Shown here in pieces: positions 7,746 to 15,361 of a stretch of 57,514 nucleotides of DNA. The notes under the pieces are model-generated. The model ran no database searches, had not been told where the DNA came from, and saw nothing but the letters and a program-made list of their open reading frames with translations. Each line of letters starts with the position of its first letter. Within the stretch, counting starts at the first letter, position 1. The stretch comes from Fibrobacterota bacterium (GTDB taxonomy: Bacteria > Fibrobacterota > Chitinivibrionia > Chitinivibrionales > FEN-1185). A program made the translations under genes and the position numbers. Where the stretch lies: NCBI GenBank assembly GCA_003165595.1, contig PLWQ01000041.1, positions 1 to 57,514 on the forward strand, given 5' to 3'.

Positions 7746-8831
7746 TTAACGCGTTGCAACCAACTTCTCCGACATGGTCCGGCCGTTGTCGACAAGCCGT
7801 ACCACGTAGGCGCCGGTAGAGAGCGATGCCGGAAGCATCTTCATCACGTTCTGGCCGGCCTTCATTGTCCGCACCTTGCTGGTAAAATCGGCGATCTGCC
7901 TTCCGCTCACGTCGTACACCTTGAGCTGTGCGGTAGCAGGATTTACAAGCACGAAGGAGGAACGTGCCGCCTGGTTCTTTACGTTCTTGGCAACGCCAAG
8001 GCCCTTCTGGTAGACGCGGATATAGTCCACGTACATTGTCGCGGGAAAAGTGGTGGGATCGATATCGTTCCCTTGATAGTTTCCGCCAACGGCCATGTTG
8101 AACAGCATGAACATGTCCTGGTGGAAACACGTGAGATAGCTTGCGGTGATCGGATATTCCCAGAATTGCTGTCCGTCAAAGAAGTACTTAAAGCTGGTTT
8201 CGTCCCATTGCACGGCATACAAATGATAGTCTTTGCACAGGCAATCGGAATAGGGAAAGCCCTGTGAATGATACGACGGGCCGCCCGTGCCGTTTGCCGC
8301 GTAGTGGCAGGTGGATATGAAATAATCGTCTCCGGCCGTGCCGCTGTACTGCTGCGGACCGGTCCTCTGCTCGTACAATTCCACTTCGCCGCATTGCGGC
8401 CACGGAGTCATGGTTCCGGGCACATTTGCATTCTGGAAGTCCTCACCGAGCATCCAGACCGCGTTCCACAGGCCTGCGCCTTTGGCGGCCTTCATTTTGC
8501 ACTCGATGTAACCATACGTGAAGAATTTCTTTCCCTGCGAGGTGAACCGCGCGGAGGTGTAGCTTTGGCCGCCCATAGCTTCTTGTTTAGCAATCATGGC
8601 CAGGGCGCCATCGGCGAATTGAAGGTTCGCTCCGTCGGTATAGTACTCCAGCTCCTGGTTGCCCCAGCCCATAACGCCGGTTCCCACGTCGTTTGTCCAA
8701 AGCGAAGTATCCAGAGCGGTCCCGTCAAATTCGTCGGACCAAAGCAAACCGTATCCGTCCGGCGGAGCGGCGAGAGCAGCGGTCGCGGAAACAAGAAGTG
8801 CGGCAAAAATCAGGGCAATCGACTTCTTCAT
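7746..8831 (-). CDS. Secreted GH16-family glycosidase (laminarinase/beta-glucanase-like) with sorting module
   Basis: A 361-residue product with signal peptide (residues 1-22, ending ALAA). Of the tandem ATGATG, the second (8831) was chosen because it sits five bases after AGGGGG. Residues ~25-275 are a GH16 jelly-roll domain: LLWSDEFDGTALDTSLW, GNQELEYYT, SARFTSQGK...YGYIECKMK, GLWNAVWML, WPQCGEVELYE (148-154), then YAVQWDETSFKYFFDGQ and YVDYIRVYQ. The usual catalytic signature is E-x-D-x-x-E. Here it is E149-V-E151-L-Y-E154, so nucleophile and acid/base Glu are kept but the assisting Asp is Glu. The last ~75 residues are a sorting-type module (LKVYDVSGRQIADFTSKVRT...). Family activity is on beta-1,3 or beta-1,3/1,4-glucans or galactans; the substrate here is not determinable. 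It is a single-gene unit with its own terminator and a candidate promoter at 9041-9069. Confidence 0.92.
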   Translation of the reverse strand: MKKSIALIFAALLVSATAALAAPPDGYGLLWSDEFDGTALDTSLWTNDVGTGVMGWGNQELEYYTDGANLQFADGALAMIAKQEAMGGQSYTSARFTSQGKKFFTYGYIECKMKAAKGAGLWNAVWMLGEDFQNANVPGTMTPWPQCGEVELYEQRTGPQQYSGTAGDDYFISTCHYAANGTGGPSYHSQGFPYSDCLCKDYHLYAVQWDETSFKYFFDGQQFWEYPITASYLTCFHQDMFMLFNMAVGGNYQGNDIDPTTFPATMYVDYIRVYQKGLGVAKNVKNQAARSSFVLVNPATAQLKVYDVSGRQIADFTSKVRTMKAGQNVMKMLPASLSTGAYVVRLVDNGRTMSEKLVATR

Positions 8832-9245
8832 CATGTCCCCCTGTGGGTGGTTGTTGGGTGTATTGAGACGATTTCTTTTCAATTGACTAGGCAGATCGTA
8901 CTCGAAAGACTGCGTGATTTTCCATTTTCATATTACGCTTTGGTACCGTTCCCTCCTCCCGCGATTTGCAAGAAGCATGGCTCCCTTTTTTTCAACATCG
9001 ATTTGCTCTTGGAATTGAGGAAAGTCCAAATTGGTCATATAATATAACAGAAATTTGACAAACTGTCACCAAAAATATCGCCTTAGCCTGGTTCACGCCG
9101 GATGGCAATCTCCAGGCAAGCCGGAAACAAAGAGGCCCGCCGCACGCGCGCCCGGTCTGCTTTGTGAGGGGGGGCAGTTTACCGGACACCACGCACGGCG
9201 GACTTTCTTTGTATTAGTTCACCTTTCCATCCGCACTTTGCCTCT
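8832..9245. other. Intergenic leader region of the GH16 gene
   Basis: About 410 bases without a gene, between the GH16 and DUF5107-like genes. They hold the GH16 ribosome-binding site, a candidate minus-strand promoter (9041-9069) giving a ~200-base leader, and a short GCCTGG/CCAGGC inverted repeat near 9087-9116 without a T-tract. Nothing else was recognised. Confidence 0.5.
9041..9069 (-). promoter_or_regulatory. Candidate sigma70-type promoter for the GH16 gene
   Basis: On the minus strand GTGACA (9069-9064), a 17-base spacer and TATATT (9046-9041), each one mismatch from consensus. It is the best-spaced pair in the intergenic region. Confidence 0.45.
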
Positions 9246-10958
9246 TTATTGAATCGTGAACGGCGCCATTTTTTGAACGTGATTATTTTCCGTCGTCAGG
9301 AAGTACACGCCTTTGCCGAGCCGCAGTTTCCCTGCCTGGGAAGCGTTCCTGAGAGTGCTTACAAGCCTTCCGTCAAGCGAGTATACCTTCCCGGTCCCCT
9401 GTTCGCGGAGGCCCGGTTCCGCCGTTGTCCCCGGATTCTTCACCGCCAGCATGGAGCAGGACTGCGCGTTGGTGATGGTTACGGGAAGATCGGCGCTGAT
9501 AAGCTGCACGTTTTGCGGCGATGTCGCCTTCAGGGTAACTTTTGTCAAGCTGTTGCACAGGTTTGAAAACGGCACGGTCTTTGTAATGACGTTGCCCAGC
9601 GGATCCGCGGTAACGGTGGAATCCAGGACCACAACATTCTGCGATCCGGAGAAGGTGAGCGTCACCCTGTTCTGCGTGTTGGGCGCGGTGAAAAACATCT
9701 CCGCGGTAATGGTCACTCCCGCGTCGGAGGTCGCATTGTAGCTTGCTTTATTGGTCTTGAAATTGCACACCACGTCCTGGTTGGCATTAGTAACGCTGTC
9801 GATATTGACGGTGGGAACAAAATATTCTTTCCATGTCTTCTGCTGTCCCGCTCCGATTTGCGCGGCAGAGAAAAATTGCTTTGACACTCCCGCCCAAAGC
9901 TCTATGTAGGGAAGCGCGGTGTTGGTGTTGCTGTTGTTGTCGGAGTTGAGGCTTTGCGGATATCCCCAAGTCCACATCTTGTTGCCTATGGTCTGGTCGT
10001 TATTGGAAACGCGGATTATGCCTTCGCGGTCGTCGTGATTGATCACTCCCCAGAACGTGTTGATCGGCGTTGTTGCGTCGGGCCAGGCATACACAATGCC
10101 CATATCGGGCCAGTTCTTGAACCACCTGAGTTTGTTGAAAACAAAGACATCTCCGCCCACATTCTGTTCCTGGCCACGGCACGCGCCGTATTCACCAGGG
10201 ATGTCGCAGTTCTTGACAGCGGAGACTATTTCCGCGCCCGCCGTGCACCTCGGATCCGTTTTCGACGAGCCCGGCGCCAGCGCGCAGCAGGTCCAGTACT
10301 CGAAGTTCTTCGACTGCGCCGCAGGGTTGTTCAGCAGCACGCCGATTTCGATGTCATTCCGTCCGGATATGATTGAAATGGTGAATGTGCACTCTATCCC
10401 CGTGGCGCCATAACCGAATTTACCCGGATGGCCGCCGAAATTCACCGTGTCCTTCTGGCTCATCGACAGGGTGACCGTGTCGGCGGTCTGCTTCACAATC
10501 TGGAAAAGCCAGGGGCGCAGCCAGAATTTCCCGTGTTCAGGCTCCGAAAACGTGGGCATGATGCCCGCATACACCATGAGCCAGTTGTAGTAGAAATTCC
10601 CCTGATTTATTCCATACGGCACGCCGCAGGGAGTGGTGTAAAGCTCTTCGTGATTGGTCGGCTTGTACACCATGGAAACGATCCTGCCGCCGAAGTCCGG
10701 CACCACGATGATTTTGAGGTATTCATTGTCAATAACCTTGCAGTTGAACGTTCTCGCCACCCTGGTGTTTGCCTGGGCCGACGCCAACCCGTAGTCGGCG
10801 CCGACGGAATAGGTGTTGGTATGCCACGTCGTCGTCGAATCAATAATCGTTACGGCGGGCAAGGCCGGCGCGAAGGCCCCCGTTGCCACAAGCAGCGCCG
10901 CAAGCCCCATCAAAGTCCTGGCTCCCTTCCCCCGTGTTCCCTTTCGATCGGACTCCAT
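9246..10958 (-). CDS. Secreted DUF5107/galactose-mutarotase-like protein with sorting module
   Basis: A 570-residue product. The start was set at the ATG four bases after GGAGG; the eight residues upstream in frame are unlikely. Signal peptide about residues 14-35 (LMGLAALLVATGAFAPALPA). The segment VIDNEYLKIIVVPDFGGRIV plus SMVYKPTNHEELYTTP is the typical opening of DUF5107 domains, which share the aldose-epimerase (mutarotase-like) supersandwich. The beta-rich domain runs to about residue 380 (ending around PYIELWAGVSKQFFSAAQIG). A ~120-residue Ig-like stretch follows, then a sorting module (KVYSLDGRLVSTLRN...GVYFLTTENN). Such domains bind or isomerise carbohydrates, but no catalytic residues can be assigned. 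The gene is separated by ~190 bp from the lipoprotein gene upstream. Confidence 0.65.
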   Translation of the reverse strand: MESDRKGTRGKGARTLMGLAALLVATGAFAPALPAVTIIDSTTTWHTNTYSVGADYGLASAQANTRVARTFNCKVIDNEYLKIIVVPDFGGRIVSMVYKPTNHEELYTTPCGVPYGINQGNFYYNWLMVYAGIMPTFSEPEHGKFWLRPWLFQIVKQTADTVTLSMSQKDTVNFGGHPGKFGYGATGIECTFTISIISGRNDIEIGVLLNNPAAQSKNFEYWTCCALAPGSSKTDPRCTAGAEIVSAVKNCDIPGEYGACRGQEQNVGGDVFVFNKLRWFKNWPDMGIVYAWPDATTPINTFWGVINHDDREGIIRVSNNDQTIGNKMWTWGYPQSLNSDNNSNTNTALPYIELWAGVSKQFFSAAQIGAGQQKTWKEYFVPTVNIDSVTNANQDVVCNFKTNKASYNATSDAGVTITAEMFFTAPNTQNRVTLTFSGSQNVVVLDSTVTADPLGNVITKTVPFSNLCNSLTKVTLKATSPQNVQLISADLPVTITNAQSCSMLAVKNPGTTAEPGLREQGTGKVYSLDGRLVSTLRNASQAGKLRLGKGVYFLTTENNHVQKMAPFTIQ

Positions 10959-11149
10959 CAATCCTCCTTTTTTGCGCCGCAACAGCGAAATGGAAAGACC
11001 GCTGTGCCGGCATTTTTCCGTTAGGCTAATTTCTCAACCGTTTTCGGCGGCTCCATCACCCGCGGGTTTCCCGTTGCAAATTACTCTTTGACGTCAATGT
11101 GCCATGTCAACTGATCGGCCCGGCAAACAGACTCCGCTTCCCGCCCCGT

Positions 11150-12598
11150 TTACTTGAAATCGGCGTCGGAGAGGCCGTGGATTACAATGTTGTCGAGCCC
11201 CATCACTACCGTGTCACCCCTGTTTTGCCAGGCGGCGAACTCTATTCTGTCAATGCTGTCGCGTACCGACGCCCAGGTGAGCCCGTTTGCAAGCTGCTTC
11301 GAGTTCGCCGGCGCCTTGATGTCGCCCGGAAGAATGGTGATTTTCTGCCACGCGGGCGGACTTGGAATCACCACGCTCAACTGTCCCCACCACTGGTCCG
11401 GGGTATATCCGGCAAGCGCCTTGTGGGACCGGAACACCACCCGGATGTTGCCTTTTCCCATCAGTTCGAACGTGAGCGCCGTCATAGCCGTGAAGTTTGC
11501 GTACCCGCTGCCGCGCGGTGAAATCGGGCACGAAATATAGGCGTACGGCGCGAGTGTCGGGGGCTTTGTTCCCATCAGGAAGGTCGCGATGAAGCTTTTC
11601 CCGCTGTAGGCGTTGACATCGGTGATCGCAGGCCAGAAATGCTGCGCCGTTCCGGCCGGCAACAGTTGGGTGGTGCCGCTGTCCTTGGCGTCGGTGATCA
11701 CCAGCCAGTCGCTGTGGCCCGTTACCGGGTTGAGACTGCTCAGGCTGTCGCCGTCGTCGAAATCGTCGAGTACCGCAAAAACGTCGCCCAGGCTGTCAAC
11801 CTCTTCGAGACTGCCGTCCACAACGCGGTAGTACTTCACAAGAGCGAAATTCTTGCCCGCATACCATTGGGGAGCGGCGGCGGAGTCGTATGCCGTGAAC
11901 AGCACGGAAAATGCCTGCGACATGGTTGTCTGGTAGAAGCTGTAGGTGACGTTCGTGGAAGAACCGCTCTGGACAAATGCCACATCCTTGAGATATATGG
12001 TATCGGCGGTTGCGCGGTCGACCCGTACGGGAAGGTAATTGACGACGGTATTGTACCGGAAGCTGATATCGTGCTGGCCGAGCGGCACGTTCGGCAGGAC
12101 ATAAAAACCGTTTGCATCGGGCCGTGCGCTCCTGAGGCAACCCGGCACGAAAACGGAGACGGAGGCCGGATCGATTCCGGCCGGCGCCAGCAACCGGCCT
12201 TTGTAGGTAATGGTAGGTTCTATATACAAAACGAAGGTTGAGTCCATGTCCGAGTGGATCTTTGAAACAAGGGCCGCCGCCCCGCTGTCCCTGTTGCCGC
12301 AGCCGGCGACAAAACTTCCGGGGGGCAGGCTGTCGAATCCGCAGAACCCGTTTTCATCAGTCAATTTAGTCCACTGGGCCATAACGCTGTCGTCGTGCTG
12401 GGTTATTTCTATTCTTCTCAGAATCACGAGGGCATTGGAGTACACGGTCCCGTTGTAGTCGGTAACCAGGCACTCGACCCTGCCGTTTCCCGCCTGCGAT
12501 CCGGTGCCGGCTACGGTGGTCCGGGAAGAACATGCCAGCAGAACCGGGACGACAAGCCCGGCTGCAATCGCGAGTAATAGACGAACGCGAGTACTCAT
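11150..12598 (-). CDS. Lipoprotein with regulatory-like and carbohydrate-binding-like domains
   Basis: A 482-residue product with a lipobox (VLLAC, Cys23) after a basic n-region, hence probably anchored to a membrane. Residues ~40-135 resemble a carboxypeptidase regulatory-like fold (GRVECLVTDYNGTVYSNALV...ENGFCGFDSLPPGSFVAG), with a second unit at ~145-215 (GRLLAPAGIDPASVSVFVPG...GFYVLPNVPLGQHDISF). From about residue 278 the sequence AVLDDFDDGDSLSSLNPVTG is the usual opening of CBM11/CIA30-like jelly-rolls, and the rest (SDWLVIT...WQKITIL...IDRIEFAAW) fits. There is no sorting module, consistent with lipid anchoring instead. Its ATG overlaps the TGA of the TIGR02147-type gene upstream (ATGA), so the two are translationally coupled. 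Surface carbohydrate sensing or capture is an inference. Confidence 0.75.
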   Translation of the reverse strand: MSTRVRLLLAIAAGLVVPVLLACSSRTTVAGTGSQAGNGRVECLVTDYNGTVYSNALVILRRIEITQHDDSVMAQWTKLTDENGFCGFDSLPPGSFVAGCGNRDSGAAALVSKIHSDMDSTFVLYIEPTITYKGRLLAPAGIDPASVSVFVPGCLRSARPDANGFYVLPNVPLGQHDISFRYNTVVNYLPVRVDRATADTIYLKDVAFVQSGSSTNVTYSFYQTTMSQAFSVLFTAYDSAAAPQWYAGKNFALVKYYRVVDGSLEEVDSLGDVFAVLDDFDDGDSLSSLNPVTGHSDWLVITDAKDSGTTQLLPAGTAQHFWPAITDVNAYSGKSFIATFLMGTKPPTLAPYAYISCPISPRGSGYANFTAMTALTFELMGKGNIRVVFRSHKALAGYTPDQWWGQLSVVIPSPPAWQKITILPGDIKAPANSKQLANGLTWASVRDSIDRIEFAAWQNRGDTVVMGLDNIVIHGLSDADFK

Positions 12599-13473
12599 GA
12601 TGGCTTTGGCTCCCCTGCATGATGATCCGGCGGTTGTTTCTTATGGTCGGCAACGAGCGGAAAAAACTGAAAATTGAGCTGGCAAACGGTTTGCGAATGC
12701 GTCTTGTCCTCTACGACAAGATTAAGGATTTCCTCCTTGAAATCCCTGATTCGCTGCTTGATGGTCTCGAAAGAGGACGCGGACACTCCAAGGGTAAGCG
12801 AACTCACTTCGCGTTCCGAGGGGCCGAACCGTTCCAGCGCCTCCTGTCCGAGGTGAATCATTGCGTGATGATAATTCCTGAGCAACATGGAATTCATTTC
12901 GGCCCTCGAAGAAATCACCGTGTCGCAGAGCTCGAGCTTTCCACCGGCATTTCGCCGGGCAAGGTTGAGGTGCAGCAGCACATCGATGGCCTTTCTTGCC
13001 TGGCCGGAGCTTATGGGAGGACAAATGCTTCTGGCGATCCAGTCGTAGTCTTCCCGGAATTCAGGCAGGGTAACGAGTTCCCGGATAGCCGCGTAATACC
13101 AGTTGGAATAAAACTCGTATTGTTCTTCGTCGAGGAACGTCAGGTTTGTCCGGCGCCGCAGCTGCATCATTCCCGCAAATGCGTCGTTCTTCCTCTGATT
13201 GTTCTTTGCATTTACAAATTCAACAAGCACGCGAAAGTAGTCGGTCTCACGCTCCGACAGGTGCATGGCCCGTGCGTATTTTTCCATCACCTTGAGCGTG
13301 AGCTGGCGCCTCCCGGAAATAATGTCTTTGAACAGGCTCGGCGAAACCCCCGATTGCGCCGCAAACGCGCGGAATGAGAAACCGCGGCTGTTTCTTTTCT
13401 GATAAGAATAATAGTCTTTCAGAAAGAATCGGTAGTCGGTGTATTCGAAAATCTTGAGAGCCCGTGATGCCAT
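12595..13473 (-). CDS. TIGR02147-family (DUF4423) regulator
   Basis: A 292-residue product starting MASRALKIFEYTDYRFFLKD. The segment FEYTDYRFFLKDYYSYQK, then GFSFRAFAAQSGVSPSLFKD and ISGRRQLTLKVMEKYARAM, is diagnostic of TIGR02147 proteins, which are expanded in Fibrobacter. The AAQSGVSPSLFKDIISGRRQ part looks like an XRE-type helix-turn-helix. The rest (ERETDYFRVLVEFVNAK, later SSLTLGVSASSFETIKQRIR) is the helical DUF4423-like body, ending FNFQFFPLV. The start was placed at the Met opening the conserved domain; 86 upstream in-frame residues are uncharacteristic. No strong ribosome-binding site is visible, and TATTATAT lies close upstream, so a very short leader is possible. It is coupled by a 4-base overlap to the lipoprotein and divergent from the saccharolytic locus, so it is the obvious candidate local regulator. 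Confidence 0.82.
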   Translation of the reverse strand: MASRALKIFEYTDYRFFLKDYYSYQKRNSRGFSFRAFAAQSGVSPSLFKDIISGRRQLTLKVMEKYARAMHLSERETDYFRVLVEFVNAKNNQRKNDAFAGMMQLRRRTNLTFLDEEQYEFYSNWYYAAIRELVTLPEFREDYDWIARSICPPISSGQARKAIDVLLHLNLARRNAGGKLELCDTVISSRAEMNSMLLRNYHHAMIHLGQEALERFGPSEREVSSLTLGVSASSFETIKQRIRDFKEEILNLVVEDKTHSQTVCQLNFQFFPLVADHKKQPPDHHAGEPKPS

Positions 13474-13785
13474 GCTCAGAATATAATAAGAAAAGTGGGA
13501 AATGGGAACAGGTTTTTGACAAATCCAGTGCATTATTGCGAACGATAACATCTGCAAGATATTGATAAGATGAATGTTGCATATATAACATAATTGCGAA
13601 CGGGATAAGTTTGCGAACAGATTCTCTTTGTGAACGCAAGGATTTTGCCGGCAGGAAAGAACTGTTGCAAAGATGCTGCTTCTCTTACCGGAAAATATTT
13701 CAGATGGTCGGATTCCATGCCGGATGTCCAAAAAATAAGCAGTTATTGCTCAAGGAGATATGCGGGACGGCGCAGCCCTTTTCTA

Positions 13786-13802
13786 TCTTACTCTGAGTAA
13801 GA
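13786..13802. promoter_or_regulatory. Candidate operator palindrome, copy 1
   Basis: TCTTACTC-T-GAGTAAGA, perfect 8-bp arms around one base. The same site with a less perfect right arm lies at 50081-50097, upstream of the aldo/keto reductase operon; the 22-base context matches except for three positions. At both sites a weak or good promoter-like pair starts 9-10 bases downstream. Confidence 0.55.
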
Positions 13803-13940
13803 AAAAATAGGTGGTTACCTTCCCAATTATTTGATAAATTAATCACTGACAGATTGGGGAATTGTGTCGTGCGTTTGAAACGCGCGCAAGAGGCATTCGG
13901 AAGGGTTTCATATTATATTGATCTCGTCTCTTGATCTCAA

Positions 13941-13970
13941 TTGAAAATCGTGGTATCATTGTTACATTAT
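13941..13970 (+). promoter_or_regulatory. Candidate promoter of the saccharolytic locus
   Basis: TTGAAA (13941-13946), an 18-base spacer and CATTAT (13965-13970), about 95 bases before the first ATG. TACATT with a 16-base spacer is an alternative -10. Confidence 0.4.
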
Positions 13971-14064
13971 AGTCACGCGGTTAAGCGGGTTACCTTGAAA
14001 CGCGGTTGATGCCAAGAGAATAATTTCAATCACCCGGCGGACCACCAGAGGAAACTTTCATATC

Positions 14065-15318
14065 ATGAAAAGTTCTGCGAAGAGAAGTACCGCCATTGTC
14101 CTTGCCGCCGTCTGCGTTGCGGGAGTACTGGCACTTACGGTTGGGCATTACCGCTGGTCTTCATGCGGTCAACGGATAACCCCGTGGGCGGCAGTTGGAG
14201 GATGCGGTTCCGGCGCCGGCGGTCCTTCCGGGGACATGCAGCTGAAATGGATCGGCAACGGGGTGGAAGGCGCCCTGTTCGATGCGGAAGTCGTCATCGG
14301 CAGAAGCGTGCTTTCCGACTCTTCATTGGTAAACGGCTCCCAGTACGACGGACGGTTGCGACTTCAGACCACCACGGCCATGCTCAATCTCTACTATCAC
14401 CCTCCCAGAATCATGGATGTCAAGTTGACGCTGCCGCTGGTGTTCAAGGAAGGGAACGCTAACAACATCAAGACCGGCCCGATAAGCGACCTGTCTTTGG
14501 ATCTCACGCGCAAATGGGGAACCGTCGGAAACATCCTGACCGCTCTCACCATAGTATTTCCAACAGGAAATGCCTCAATGACCGACGGCGTTGCCCAGCC
14601 AATGTCTTCCGATAATCTCCTGGGAGGCGGGGTGTTCGGTGCCTCTTTGAGGGCCAGCTACACGTTCGATCACGATTGGGGAATCGTGAGCGTAGGGGGC
14701 TCGTATTCCGCAGGACTTTTTGCCATGCTAACATCTGAGTACAGTTTTCAAGAGAACCCTTACTATAACATGACCCCCAGCAAGCAGGTTTTCAAGTTTT
14801 CTCGCAGCGGGTTTGGTTCTATCAACGATGCCGGAATAGTTGGCCCCGACTTTGTCGGGGTTTTTACCGACATTGGAATAAAAACCGAAGCGCTTACCCA
14901 CGGATTCTCTTTTAACCTTGGGATTCCCATGGAGAACGGGCGTTCGGAGCTTCGCACGATGCAAGTCAGTGATTTGACGACAACCGACTTTCCAACAAGA
15001 GAAGCAGCGCAGGCCTACGTAGACACAACAAAATCGGAATTACTCCGGCCCGGAGACTCCGCTTACACTTTCATTGTGGCAAACACCACGGCCAACGGTC
15101 ACTGGCCGCTCTTGCGAAAATACTCAGTCCAAAAACCCGTCCCGCCTTCCCTGACCCTCCAGTACAGCATTGAAAAACACGATATGGCGTTACCGATTCT
15201 CATCGGCGGGGCGATCAAATTGGAAGACGATAATCTCGTTTTGTACAAGGGCGCTCTTGGCAACCCTGTTTTTGCCGGATTTGCCATGGGCATAGGATTC
15301 AAATTCCCTGTTTATTAG
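14065..15318 (+). CDS. Outer-membrane beta-barrel protein, first paralogue
   Basis: A 417-residue product with an N-terminal hydrophobic export signal (about residues 11-28). Alternating amphipathic strands fill the rest (AMLNLYYHPPRIMDVKLTLP, LSLDLTRKWGTVGNILTALT, ASLRASYTFDHDWGIVSVGG, GFAMGIGFKFPVY). The last residue is Tyr, the aromatic ending typical of BAM substrates. It resembles transporter-type barrels of the phenol_MetA_deg/porin class in style, without a firm family assignment. It is clearly paralogous to the next gene: MQLKWxGxx, DVKL(T/S)(L/M)P, KWGxxxNxxTALTIxFPTG and YSAGLFA are shared. As first genes of a polysaccharide locus with no SusC/SusD, the pair may supply oligosaccharide uptake; that is inference. 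Confidence 0.75.
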   Translation: MKSSAKRSTAIVLAAVCVAGVLALTVGHYRWSSCGQRITPWAAVGGCGSGAGGPSGDMQLKWIGNGVEGALFDAEVVIGRSVLSDSSLVNGSQYDGRLRLQTTTAMLNLYYHPPRIMDVKLTLPLVFKEGNANNIKTGPISDLSLDLTRKWGTVGNILTALTIVFPTGNASMTDGVAQPMSSDNLLGGGVFGASLRASYTFDHDWGIVSVGGSYSAGLFAMLTSEYSFQENPYYNMTPSKQVFKFSRSGFGSINDAGIVGPDFVGVFTDIGIKTEALTHGFSFNLGIPMENGRSELRTMQVSDLTTTDFPTREAAQAYVDTTKSELLRPGDSAYTFIVANTTANGHWPLLRKYSVQKPVPPSLTLQYSIEKHDMALPILIGGAIKLEDDNLVLYKGALGNPVFAGFAMGIGFKFPVY

Positions 15319-15361
15319 GATCACAACATCCGTAACGGTTCTTACAGGAGATAATTGTCGT

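Larger units (their letters stand above)
13474..14064. other. Divergent regulatory region between the regulator and the saccharolytic locus
   Basis: About 590 AT-rich bases without a supported gene. They hold a perfect 17-base palindrome (13786-13802), a candidate plus-strand promoter (13941-13970) and an AT-rich block at 13820-13845 (a possible TAAATT -10 at 13835). On the plus strand the leader runs to the SD-like AGAGGAA just before the ATG at 14065. Confidence 0.55.
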
